Under the pieces are notes generated by a model. The model saw nothing but the letters and a program-made list of their open reading frames with translations, searched no databases and was not told where the DNA came from. Made by a program: the position numbers and the translations under genes. This document shows positions 1-5,933 of a DNA stretch of 6,006 nucleotides, piece by piece; within the stretch, counting starts at the first letter, position 1; each line of letters begins with the position of its first letter. Origin of the DNA: Oscillospiraceae bacterium (GTDB lineage Bacteria; Bacillota_A; Clostridia; Oscillospirales; Ruminococcaceae); contig CAAFWX010000254.1 of the NCBI GenBank assembly GCA_900766795.1, positions 1-6,006 of the forward strand, written 5' to 3'.

Positions 1-50
1 CCGGTAATTGTGCGGTGTTGCCCTAAATCCTAATAAAAGGAGAAACCAAT

Positions 51-1523
51 ATGAAAAGAAGCTGCGGAATACTCATGCACATTACGGCGCTGCCCTCCCC
101 CTACGGAATCGGCACGCTGGGAAAGGAAGCTGAAAAGTTCGCGGATTGGCTGAAATCAGCCGGTCAGAAATACTGGCAGGTGCTGCCGATAGGTCCCACG
201 GGCTACGGCGACTCTCCCTATCAGCCGTTCTCCTCCTTTGCGGGAAACCCGCTGATGATTGACCTCGACCAGCTTGTAGAGGACGGCTATCTCACCAAAG
301 CCGCCTGCGAAGCCGCCGACTTCGGCGCAGACCCGTCCTATGTGGACTTTGAAAAGGTTTCGGCAACCAGAAATCAGCTGCTTCACGAGGCATTCAAAAG
401 CTTCACGGACGATGTTGGCTTCACCTCGTTCACGATAAAGGAAGCGGACTGGCTGGACGACTACGCGCTGTTTGCCGCGCTCAAAGACAAGTTTGGCGGA
501 AAGCCGTGGACTAAGTGGGACGACGACATAAAGCTGCGCGAACCCGAGGCGGTTCAGAGATACACCGAGGAACTGCGTGACGAAATCCACTACATAAAAT
601 TCGTGCAGTACATCTTCTCCCGCCAGTGGGACAACTTCCACCGCTACTGCAACAAGAACGGAATCAGCATAATCGGCGACATTCCGATATACGTTTCTCC
701 CGATTGTGCGGACGTCTGGGCGCAGCCCGAGCTGTTTGAGCTGGACGAGCGCCGCGACCCGCGCCGTGTTGCGGGAGTGCCGCCCGATTACTTCTCCGCA
801 ACGGGACAGCTCTGGGGCAACCCTCTCTACAACTGGGAGGAAATGAAAAACACGAATTACGCGTGGTGGATTAAGCGGGTGAAGAAATCCACCGAGCAGT
901 ACGACATGCTGCGCATTGACCACTTCCGCGCATTCGACACCTACTATGCGATTCCCTTCGGCGAAAAGACCGCCGAGCACGGCACATGGGAGAACGGACC
1001 CGGCATGGATTTGTTCAACGCAATAAAGGCGGAGCTTGGCGACGTCAATATCATCGCCGAGGACTTGGGCGATATCTTCGACAGCGTTAAGGTGCTGCTC
1101 AAAGAGTCGGGCTTCCCCGGTATGAGGGTGTTCCAGTTCGGCTTCAATCCCGAGCACAACGACAACGACCACCTGCCCCACCACTACCCCGAGAACTCCG
1201 TCGCCTACACAGGCACTCACGACAACGCAACCATCATGCAGTGGTATAAGGAAGCCGACCCGCAGTCCCGCGAGATGGCGAAGAATTATCTCCGCAAAGG
1301 GCTGTTTGAGAAGCTCAACATGGCGTTCATTCGCTGCGTATATGCAAGCCCGTCAAACCTCGCCATAATTCCCATGCAGGACGCTCTGGGGCTTGGAAAA
1401 GAGGGCAGAATGAACGTGCCCTCCACCCTTGGCGGCAACTGGAACTGGCGCATGAAGCAGGGCGCGCTTAAGCCCGCCTTGGCGCACAAGCTGAAATCCC
1501 TCGCGGAAAGCTACCTGAGATAA
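51..1523 (+). CDS. malQ: 4-alpha-glucanotransferase (amylomaltase, GH77)
   Basis: Cytoplasmic disproportionating enzyme that transfers alpha-1,4-glucan segments between maltodextrins and releases glucose; it acts in maltose/starch and glycogen use. The 490 residues match the roughly 500-residue single-domain amylomaltase type and show GH77 signatures throughout. The N-terminus has RSCGILMHITALPSPYGIGTLG and then the substrate-site stretch GYGDSPYQ. The nucleophile is D290 in MLRIDHFRAF, the acid/base is E337 in IIAEDLGDI, and the third acid is D391 in YTGTHDNAT. The C-terminus carries the family pattern NVPSTLGGNWNWR. These positions track the catalytic triad of Thermus amylomaltase closely. 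The ATG at 51 is preceded by AAGGAGA at 37-43, with good spacing, and the family N-terminus begins right there. The promoter is not within the 50 upstream bases. The next gene starts 10 nt after the stop, so the two are probably cotranscribed. No truncation or missing catalytic residue is seen. Confidence 0.97.
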   Translation: MKRSCGILMHITALPSPYGIGTLGKEAEKFADWLKSAGQKYWQVLPIGPTGYGDSPYQPFSSFAGNPLMIDLDQLVEDGYLTKAACEAADFGADPSYVDFEKVSATRNQLLHEAFKSFTDDVGFTSFTIKEADWLDDYALFAALKDKFGGKPWTKWDDDIKLREPEAVQRYTEELRDEIHYIKFVQYIFSRQWDNFHRYCNKNGISIIGDIPIYVSPDCADVWAQPELFELDERRDPRRVAGVPPDYFSATGQLWGNPLYNWEEMKNTNYAWWIKRVKKSTEQYDMLRIDHFRAFDTYYAIPFGEKTAEHGTWENGPGMDLFNAIKAELGDVNIIAEDLGDIFDSVKVLLKESGFPGMRVFQFGFNPEHNDNDHLPHHYPENSVAYTGTHDNATIMQWYKEADPQSREMAKNYLRKGLFEKLNMAFIRCVYASPSNLAIIPMQDALGLGKEGRMNVPSTLGGNWNWRMKQGALKPALAHKLKSLAESYLR

Positions 1524-1533
1524 AGGTGAAGAA

Positions 1534-3060
1534 ATGTACAGTGAAATAAACAGTATCGGACTTTTCGGACTGAACGCTTTTCCCGTCACCGCGCAGGCAA
1601 GCATCTCGGGCGGTCAGCCGTCCTTTGATATCGTTGGAATGCCCGACATTGCCGTGCAGGAGAGCAAGGCGCGTATCAGAGCCGTGCTCGGGCAGCTTGA
1701 CATGAAGCTGCTTAACGGAAAGGTGACCATCAACCTCGCGCCCGCGGGCGTTCGGAAAATCGGCTCGATATTTGACGTGCCGATTATTGTCGCGCTGATG
1801 AAGCTCGGCGGAATAATCACCGCCGACCTCGCGGACGCCGCTTTCATCGGCGAGCTTGCACTCAACGGAAACGTTGCGCCCGTAAACGGCGCGCTGTCCA
1901 TGACGCTAACCGCCGCAAGCAACGGAATAAAACGAATCTTCCTGCCCAAAGCAAACGCCAAGGAAGCAAGCGTTGCGGACGGAATCGAGGTTTTCGGCAT
2001 TGAGCACATCGTCGAAATCGTGGACTACCTTAATGGCAAGCGAACTCTCACACCCGAGCCGAAGTATATCCCCGCCGAAAACACCCTCGGACAGTACCCC
2101 GACTTTGCTGACGTAATGGGGCAAACCGCGGCAAAATCCGCAATCGAGGTCGCCGCAGCAGGCTCGCACAACATACTCATGCTGGGGCCTCCCGGCTCGG
2201 GCAAATCCATGCTCGCAAAGCGTATTCCCTCGATACTCCCGAAAATCACGTTCGTGGAGAGCATCGAAACCACGCAGATTCACTCCGTCGCGGGGATAAT
2301 CAACCCCGCCGAGCCGCTGGTGACTTCCCGCCCGTTCCGCTCCGTGAGCCATACGGCAAGCGAAGTGGGGCTTGTCGGAGGAGGAAGCGTACCCCACCCC
2401 GGCGAGATTTCTCTGGCGCACAACGGCGTGCTGTTTCTGGACGAGCTTCCCGAGTTTGACAGGCGGGTGCTGGAATCCCTGCGACAGCCGCTGGAAAACG
2501 GCGAAATCACCATCTCGCGTGCAAGCGGTTCGGTGAACTACCCCTGCGACGTTATGCTGGTTGCGGCGATGAATCCCTGCCCGTGCGGCAACTTCGGAAA
2601 CCCGCTGAAAAAATGCACCTGCACTCCGCAAAAGGTCAGCGCCTATCTGAACAAAATCTCGCAGCCCGTGCTTGACCGCATAGACATACAGATTGAAGTC
2701 AAGCCCGTTGAGTACGACGACCTCGCAAAGCGCACACCGCAGGAAAGCTCCGCTGCAATTGCCGAGCGCGTGCAGAAGGCGCGCGACGTGCAGGCAGCAC
2801 GTTTTGCAGGAACAGGCATAAAAAGCAACGCGGGAATAACCTCGGACATCATCGCGGAGGTTTGCACCCTCGCGCCCGACGCGGAGGCAATGCTGAAAGC
2901 GGCGTTTGAGAAGCTGGGGCTTTCCGCCCGCGCATATGACAGAATCCTGAAAGTAGCGCGCACCTGCGCCGACCTTTCGGGAAGCGAGGTAATCCAAAAG
3001 TCGCACATCTCTCAGGCGATAAGCTTCCGCTCTCTCGACAGAAAATACTGGAACAGATGA
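1534..3060 (+). CDS. comM: YifB/ComM-family Mg-chelatase-like AAA+ ATPase
   Basis: Full-length (508 aa) member of the YifB/ComM family. Known ComM proteins are hexameric helicases that promote branch migration of incoming DNA during natural transformation; in Clostridia the role is mostly untested, so function here is by homology. Order of parts: an N-terminal ribosomal-S5-fold ChlI-like domain (about residues 20-140, with GGQPSFDIVGMPD and APAGVRKIGSIFDVPI); a Mg-chelatase-type AAA+ core with Walker A GPPGSGKS at 218-225 and Walker B LFLDE at 300-304; the family Cys pattern NPCPCG...CTC (C349, C351, C361, C363), a possible metal site; LDRIDI at 380-385 containing the likely arginine finger; and a C-terminal Mg-chelatase helical domain (about 400-500, with LSARAYDRILKVARTCADL). 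The ATG at 1534 follows AAAGGTGA at 1522-1529. It starts 10 nt after malQ, pointing to one transcript, though the two proteins have no obvious shared pathway. Confidence 0.95.
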   Translation: MYSEINSIGLFGLNAFPVTAQASISGGQPSFDIVGMPDIAVQESKARIRAVLGQLDMKLLNGKVTINLAPAGVRKIGSIFDVPIIVALMKLGGIITADLADAAFIGELALNGNVAPVNGALSMTLTAASNGIKRIFLPKANAKEASVADGIEVFGIEHIVEIVDYLNGKRTLTPEPKYIPAENTLGQYPDFADVMGQTAAKSAIEVAAAGSHNILMLGPPGSGKSMLAKRIPSILPKITFVESIETTQIHSVAGIINPAEPLVTSRPFRSVSHTASEVGLVGGGSVPHPGEISLAHNGVLFLDELPEFDRRVLESLRQPLENGEITISRASGSVNYPCDVMLVAAMNPCPCGNFGNPLKKCTCTPQKVSAYLNKISQPVLDRIDIQIEVKPVEYDDLAKRTPQESSAAIAERVQKARDVQAARFAGTGIKSNAGITSDIIAEVCTLAPDAEAMLKAAFEKLGLSARAYDRILKVARTCADLSGSEVIQKSHISQAISFRSLDRKYWNR

Positions 3061-3066
3061 TTGCAC

Positions 3067-3098
3067 AAAAAAACAGGGGCGGCAAAAACCGTCCCTGT
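3067..3098 (-). terminator. Rho-independent terminator of the XRE regulator, possibly bidirectional
   Basis: A 10-position stem (3073-3082 with 3089-3098) closes a 6-nt loop. Read on the minus strand it is followed by a run of seven T (complement of A at 3067-3073, partly shared with the stem base), the classic intrinsic terminator form, just after the regulator stop at 3112. One stem position is an A/C mismatch on the minus strand but a G/U wobble on the plus strand. The hairpin itself is therefore slightly better for the malQ-comM transcript, although that side has only a broken T tract (around 3104-3112). It lies in the gap between convergent genes and probably serves both. Confidence 0.8.
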
Positions 3099-3111
3099 GA
3101 AAATTCTGTTT

Positions 3112-3795
3112 TCAGTTCAGCTTTTCAAGCACCTTTTCCGTGGTGGTAACCACCGAGAACAGCGCCGCAGACTGCTTCGCAAACTCCTGCTCAAGCCGCA
3201 CCGAGGTAATCTTCTCGTCCGCGCTGCCGCCCTTGCCCGCGTTGCGAGCCTTTAGCTCGTCAAGCTGCATGGAAGCGGAGGAAAGCGCCGAAACCTCGTC
3301 GGACTTTATCGCGAAAAAGTTCTCGTCGTTGTGACCGCCCGCGCTGTAAACCATGCGGTAGCAGCGGTAGACCGCCGTGGTGAGGTAATCCGCAACATGG
3401 TTTCCGAGGTCGTTGTTCTTCGTCTTTGCAAGAAGCGTGAAGATGATTTCAAGCGCGTTTGTGATAATCTTCTTTCTGAAGAACACCGCAGAAAGGGCAA
3501 TCGCACCCGAAAACTTCTCACTCTCACCGCTCTCGGGAAGCTCCTGCTCGGTGACAACGGCACCCGTTGCAGAGCCTGTCCGACCCAGAAGATAGTCTAC
3601 CGAAACGCCGTAATAGTTCGCCGCCTGTATAAGAAAATTCAGACCCGGCTCGCGCTTTCCGTTCTCATAATGGGAAAGAAGCGCCTGAGCAATGCCGAGG
3701 TCAACGGCAACCTGTTTCTGGCTGAGTTTGCGCTCTTTTCTGAGCAGCGTCATTACGCGCGGAAAATCCTTGTTGCGCGGTGATTCATTCTTCAT
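3112..3795 (-). CDS. XRE/Cro-type helix-turn-helix transcriptional regulator
   Basis: Predicted cytoplasmic DNA-binding regulator of 227 residues. An HTH_3/Cro-C1 domain spans about residues 12-72: VMTLLRKERKLSQKQVAVDLG, then recognition-helix region IAQALLSHYENGKREP, then the typical ending YYGVSVDYLLGR. The remaining 155 residues are mainly helical-looking and Ser/Ala/Glu-rich, with a hydrophobic stretch near residues 95-120. I do not recognise this part as a named ligand-binding domain. The reading frame stays open upstream to 4098, but that extension is low-complexity and crosses the promoter and the palindromic element. I chose the ATG at 3795 because a GGGAGA site lies 6 nt before it and the HTH starts right after. 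It is convergent with comM and divergent from the phosphatase operon. The promoter and a nearby palindrome suggest autoregulation, which is inference. Targets are unknown; the divergent phosphatase-lipoprotein pair is one candidate. Confidence 0.9.
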   Translation of the reverse strand: MKNESPRNKDFPRVMTLLRKERKLSQKQVAVDLGIAQALLSHYENGKREPGLNFLIQAANYYGVSVDYLLGRTGSATGAVVTEQELPESGESEKFSGAIALSAVFFRKKIITNALEIIFTLLAKTKNNDLGNHVADYLTTAVYRCYRMVYSAGGHNDENFFAIKSDEVSALSSASMQLDELKARNAGKGGSADEKITSVRLEQEFAKQSAALFSVVTTTEKVLEKLN

Positions 3796-3800
3796 ATATT

Positions 3801-3806
3801 TCTCCC
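3801..3806 (-). promoter_or_regulatory. Ribosome binding site deciding the XRE regulator start
   Basis: On the minus strand this reads GGGAGA, 6 nt before the ATG at 3795. It is the only good Shine-Dalgarno site near the start of the HTH domain, and it rules against the longer open frame that begins at 4098. Confidence 0.75.
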
Positions 3807-3848
3807 TGTGAATGATTTTGCAGCAAAAATGAAATAAAAAACTCCCCC

Positions 3849-3866
3849 ATGGCACACAAATGCCAT
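3849..3866. promoter_or_regulatory. Perfect 6-bp inverted repeat, candidate operator
   Basis: ATGGCA (3849-3854) and TGCCAT (3861-3866) are separated by 6 nt (CACAAA). The repeat begins within about 10 bp downstream of the minus-strand -10 box, so it covers roughly the first 20 transcribed bases of the XRE gene. A dyad at this place is typical of an autorepressor operator, with half-site spacing of 12 bp centre to centre. It could instead be a small hairpin in the leader RNA. The arms are perfect in the sequence; the role is inferred. Confidence 0.45.
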
Positions 3867-3874
3867 ATAGTATA

Positions 3875-3903
3875 ATTATATCTTTAATATACCGATTTGT
3901 AAA
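3875..3903 (-). promoter_or_regulatory. Sigma-A promoter of the XRE regulator
   Basis: On the minus strand, TTTACA (3903-3898) and TATAAT (3880-3875) are separated by exactly 17 nt. The match is 5 of 6 to the -35 consensus and 6 of 6 to the -10, in AT-rich DNA. Transcription would start near 3868, giving a leader of roughly 70 nt before the ATG at 3795. The boxes and spacing are seen directly; use by the housekeeping sigma factor is inferred. Confidence 0.8.
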
Positions 3904-3960
3904 GCGGCATAATAACCAAAAAAATGTCGTTTCGGTAGGATAATATTCATAATTTCCAAA

Positions 3961-4119
3961 GGTCATCTCTAAAAAACGGTTTGAACAGTGAAAATGGGCA
4001 GAGTGCGTCGAATGCAAGGAAAGCCGACGAAGTAAGGCTGTATGCCTTACGAGGAGGTTTGACGCAGCAGGCGGCGTGCTATGCACATTTTCACTCAAAC
4101 AAGTTTTTTAGAGGTGACC
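3961..4119. repeat. 159-bp long palindromic element with nested hairpins (MITE-like or structured RNA)
   Basis: The two ends are inverted repeats. Positions 3961-3977 pair with 4103-4119 (17 positions, only T3966/G4114 not Watson-Crick). Further in, GTTTG 3979-3983 pairs with 4096-4100, AGTGAAAATG 3987-3996 with 4086-4095, and GCA 3998-4000 with 4082-4084. Inside that stem, TGCGTCGAA 4004-4012 pairs with 4058-4066 and encloses a perfect 7-bp hairpin, GTAAGGC 4032-4038 with GCCTTAC 4044-4050. The whole block can fold as one long branched stem. It ends sharply at GGTCA/TGACC, with AAA on both outer sides as a possible but low-complexity target duplication. There is no transposase, and the frames crossing it look non-coding. 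It is GC-richer than the AT-rich promoter DNA on its left, which suits an insertion. I believe similar repeats occur in gut Clostridia, but this is from memory and unverified. It probably lies in the leader of the downstream phosphatase gene. Confidence 0.75.
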
Positions 4120-4160
4120 AAAAGCAAAAAAAGCTGACCGCTTCGCAGTACAGCAGATAT

Positions 4161-4165
4161 GGAGG
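4161..4165 (+). promoter_or_regulatory. Ribosome binding site deciding the phosphatase start
   Basis: GGAGG lies 8 nt before the ATG at 4174. The in-frame ATG at 4159 overlaps this site and has no good site of its own, so 4174 is the better start. No clear sigma-A promoter lies between the palindromic element and this site (4120-4158). Confidence 0.8.
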
Positions 4166-4173
4166 CAAAACAC

Positions 4174-4782
4174 ATGAAAAACTACTACATTCTTTTGATT
4201 CGTCACGGGCTAACGCAGGGCAATCTTGACGGGAAGTACATCGGACAGACCGACCTTTCGCTCTGCCCCGAGGGCGCGAAAACCATACAAAGCCTTATCG
4301 ACGCGAATGTCTACCCGACCGTGGACAAGGTGTATTCCTCTCCCCTTGCGCGCTGCCTTGAAACGGCGGAGATGATTTATCCCGACCGGAAGCTGATGAT
4401 TGTGGACGAGCTTTCCGAGATGAATTTCGGCGACTTTGAGAACAAGACCCGCGACCAGCTAAAGGATTTACGGGAGTACGCGGATTGGCTTCGCGGCGGC
4501 GCGGAAGCCTGCCCGCCAAACGGTGAAAAATTCGGGGAGTTCACGCTGCGCTGCATTGAGGGTCTGGACTGCGTATTCACCGACATGATGGCGCGTGACA
4601 TTCAGCGTGCTGCAGTCGTGACCCACGGCGGAGTTATCACAAACCTGCTTGCGGGCTGGGGGCTTCCCAAGGGCAAACCCGCCGATTTCATGTGCGGTCC
4701 GGGCGAAGGCTTTGAGATAATCCTGTCGGCATATCTCTGGCAGCAGGGTCCGACCTTTGAGATAGGCGGCAGGCTGGTTTGA
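4174..4782 (+). CDS. Histidine phosphatase family protein (phosphoglycerate-mutase-like)
   Basis: Predicted soluble enzyme of 202 residues in the histidine phosphatase superfamily (branch 1), which removes or transfers phosphate through a phosphohistidine. Family residues are all visible: the LLIRHGLTQGN signature with R10 and phospho-acceptor H11; R60 in SSPLARCLETA; the acidic E82 in ELSEMNFGDFE; and the second histidine H151 in VVTHGGVITNLL. Length and layout fit the CobC/PhoE/GpmB-like small phosphatases rather than glycolytic phosphoglycerate mutase (about 230-250 aa). The exact substrate cannot be read from sequence; alpha-ribazole phosphate (cobalamin synthesis) is one family option, but no cobalamin gene is nearby. 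The start follows the GGAGG at 4161-4165. Its stop overlaps the next start as TGATG, so the downstream lipoprotein is likely translationally coupled. It is divergent from the XRE regulator and preceded by the palindromic element, which may form its 5' leader. Confidence 0.92.
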   Translation: MKNYYILLIRHGLTQGNLDGKYIGQTDLSLCPEGAKTIQSLIDANVYPTVDKVYSSPLARCLETAEMIYPDRKLMIVDELSEMNFGDFENKTRDQLKDLREYADWLRGGAEACPPNGEKFGEFTLRCIEGLDCVFTDMMARDIQRAAVVTHGGVITNLLAGWGLPKGKPADFMCGPGEGFEIILSAYLWQQGPTFEIGGRLV

Positions 4783-5726
4783 TGAAAAGAATATTTGCGG
4801 CATTTATTTCCGCGGCAATAATCATGATTTCCTTTTCGGGGTGCAGCCGAGCTGCCGGGGAGGAGCGCGTTACGCCGCCGTTTTTCTGCGTGCGTGACGA
4901 AAGCACAGGCGGCTGCGTGTACATGCTTGGCTCAATGCATGTGGGTAAACCAAACACCGTTTACCCTGAGGAGATTAACAGGGCATTCGAGGAAAGCGAG
5001 CTGCTTGCCTGCGAGGTAGATACCGTTGCGCTGTCAAGCGACCGCGAGCTGATTACGCAATGCAGTGCGCTTCTGCTGTGCCCCGAGGGAACGCAAACCG
5101 CCGATTATCTCGGCGAGGACTATGAGAGCATTGCTGAATTTTTCCGCGCAAACGGAATTATGAACAACAATCTGAACAGCTACCTGCCCGTAATGTGGGA
5201 ATCCATGCTTTCAAACTCAACCGCAAAAAAATGCGGCTTCGATTCAGAATACGGCACGGAGCAAACATTCCTGTCGCTTGCAAAACAAACGGGGAAACCG
5301 ATTGTTGAGATAGAGTCTGCGCTCGCGCAATATGAAATGACATCTTCAGAGCCAACGGAGCTTTCGCGGTATTCGCTGAAAACCTCCGTGCTGGGCGGAA
5401 CAGAGAAGCTAAACTCCGACATGCTCCGGCTGTACAACGCATGGGCGCAGGGTGACGGAGAATGCATGGCTGCAATGCTCAATGAGGAAATGCCGCCCGA
5501 AGAGCTGTCCGAAGAATACGCCGCATACTACAACGCAATGTACACCGACCGCCAGAAAGTCATGGCAGACAGCGTTGTCGCGTGGCTTTCCGAGGGGAAA
5601 ACGGTTTTCATGATGGTGGGAGCACTGCACTACTATGCCGAGCCTGACATTCTCACAGTGCTTCAGCAGGCAGGATACCAGTTTGAGTCCGCATACGCTC
5701 CGACAGAAACCGCCCCCGCCGCTTAA
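4782..5726 (+). CDS. TraB/GumN-family lipoprotein
   Basis: Predicted membrane-anchored lipoprotein of 314 residues. The N-terminus MKRIFAAFISAAIIMISFSGC has a basic start, a hydrophobic core and a lipobox FSGC at 18-21, so C21 would be lipidated and the domain displayed outside the membrane. The rest matches the TraB/GumN (PF01963-type) fold: GSMH at 50-53 near the start, the middle pattern YGTEQTFLSLAKQTGKPIVE from 157, and VGALHYYAEPDILTVLQQAGY with GALH at 280-283 near the end. The paired GxxH motifs are the hallmark of the TraB/PrgY/Tiki superfamily, predicted metal-dependent proteases; the substrate here is unknown. The ATG at 4782 shares its A with the phosphatase stop (TGATG) and there is no strong separate RBS, so translation probably depends on the upstream gene. 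A TTG at 4779 is in frame just before, but the ATG is the natural start. A hairpin terminator follows at 5748. Confidence 0.9.
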   Translation: MKRIFAAFISAAIIMISFSGCSRAAGEERVTPPFFCVRDESTGGCVYMLGSMHVGKPNTVYPEEINRAFEESELLACEVDTVALSSDRELITQCSALLLCPEGTQTADYLGEDYESIAEFFRANGIMNNNLNSYLPVMWESMLSNSTAKKCGFDSEYGTEQTFLSLAKQTGKPIVEIESALAQYEMTSSEPTELSRYSLKTSVLGGTEKLNSDMLRLYNAWAQGDGECMAAMLNEEMPPEELSEEYAAYYNAMYTDRQKVMADSVVAWLSEGKTVFMMVGALHYYAEPDILTVLQQAGYQFESAYAPTETAPAA

Positions 5727-5747
5727 AGCACCCCATGAAAACAATCA

Positions 5748-5775
5748 AGCCGCCGTGATTACAGTTACGGCGGCT
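5748..5775. terminator. Hairpin terminator after the TraB-family gene, probably bidirectional
   Basis: AGCCGCCGT (5748-5756) pairs perfectly with ACGGCGGCT (5767-5775), a 9-bp GC-rich stem with a 10-nt loop, 21 nt after the stop codon. The plus side is followed by a weak T-rich stretch (GTGTTTATGT). The minus side is followed by TTGATTGTTTTC, which would suit transcripts coming from the tRNA. It sits between convergent units, so two-way use is plausible. The T tracts are imperfect on both sides. Confidence 0.65.
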
Positions 5776-5783
5776 GTGTTTAT

Positions 5784-5930
5784 GTGCGGCTTAATGAGGA
5801 TACTGCGAAAAAGCTTGCGGCAAAAGCGAATGAAAAACGCCGAACGCGCAGAGCCGCTTTCCGCAGAGAACATGAATCGGCGCAAAAGAAAAGCCGCGAT
5901 AAGCTTATAAAGCCAACCGCGACCCTCTGA
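5784..5930 (+). pseudogene. Possible small ribbon-helix-helix-like frame or remnant
   Basis: One plus frame is open from 5739 to the TGA at 5928-5930. From a GTG at 5784 it would give about 48 residues: strongly basic, beginning VRLNEDTAKKLAAKANEK and continuing RRTRRAAFRRE. The pattern of a short strand, then a helix ending in Leu and Ala, then a TR...R turn and second helix recalls ribbon-helix-helix (CopG/Arc-type) DNA-binding proteins. Against it: no ATG, no visible ribosome site, its upstream part runs through the terminator hairpin, and a competing frame is also open to 5910. It may be the eroded end of a former gene or chance. No function is assigned. Confidence 0.25.
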
Positions 5931-5933
5931 TAA

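Noticed and set aside
1..33. Tail of an upstream gene before malQ
   Set aside because: Frames ending at 26 and 33 leave only 7-10 residues, too few to recognise as any protein.
156..1220. Long minus-strand open frame opposite malQ
   Set aside because: It is the antisense shadow of a GC-rich gene; the product is low-complexity Val/Arg-rich and the plus strand encodes full GH77 motifs.
1906..3066. 386-codon minus-strand frame opposite comM
   Set aside because: Shadow frame: Cys/Arg/His-rich, no domain pattern, fully overlaps the clear AAA+ ATPase and runs into the terminator region.
3796..4098. N-terminal extension of the XRE regulator to 4098
   Set aside because: It would translate the palindromic element and the promoter; the good RBS and the HTH domain place the start at 3795.
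3961..4119. CRISPR array or tandem repeat
   Set aside because: The repeats are inverted, not direct and regularly spaced; there are no spacers.
3981..4229. 82-codon plus-strand frame across the palindromic element
   Set aside because: No RBS, no domain pattern, and it overlaps the phosphatase start in another frame.
4779..4781. TTG as start of the TraB-family lipoprotein
   Set aside because: The ATG directly after it gives the standard TGATG overlap and a normal signal peptide; the TTG adds only one residue.
5782..5910. 42-codon frame from the ATG at 5782
   Set aside because: No RBS, starts at the foot of the terminator hairpin, and the basic composition looks like chance; the overlapping frame ending at 5930 is slightly more protein-like.
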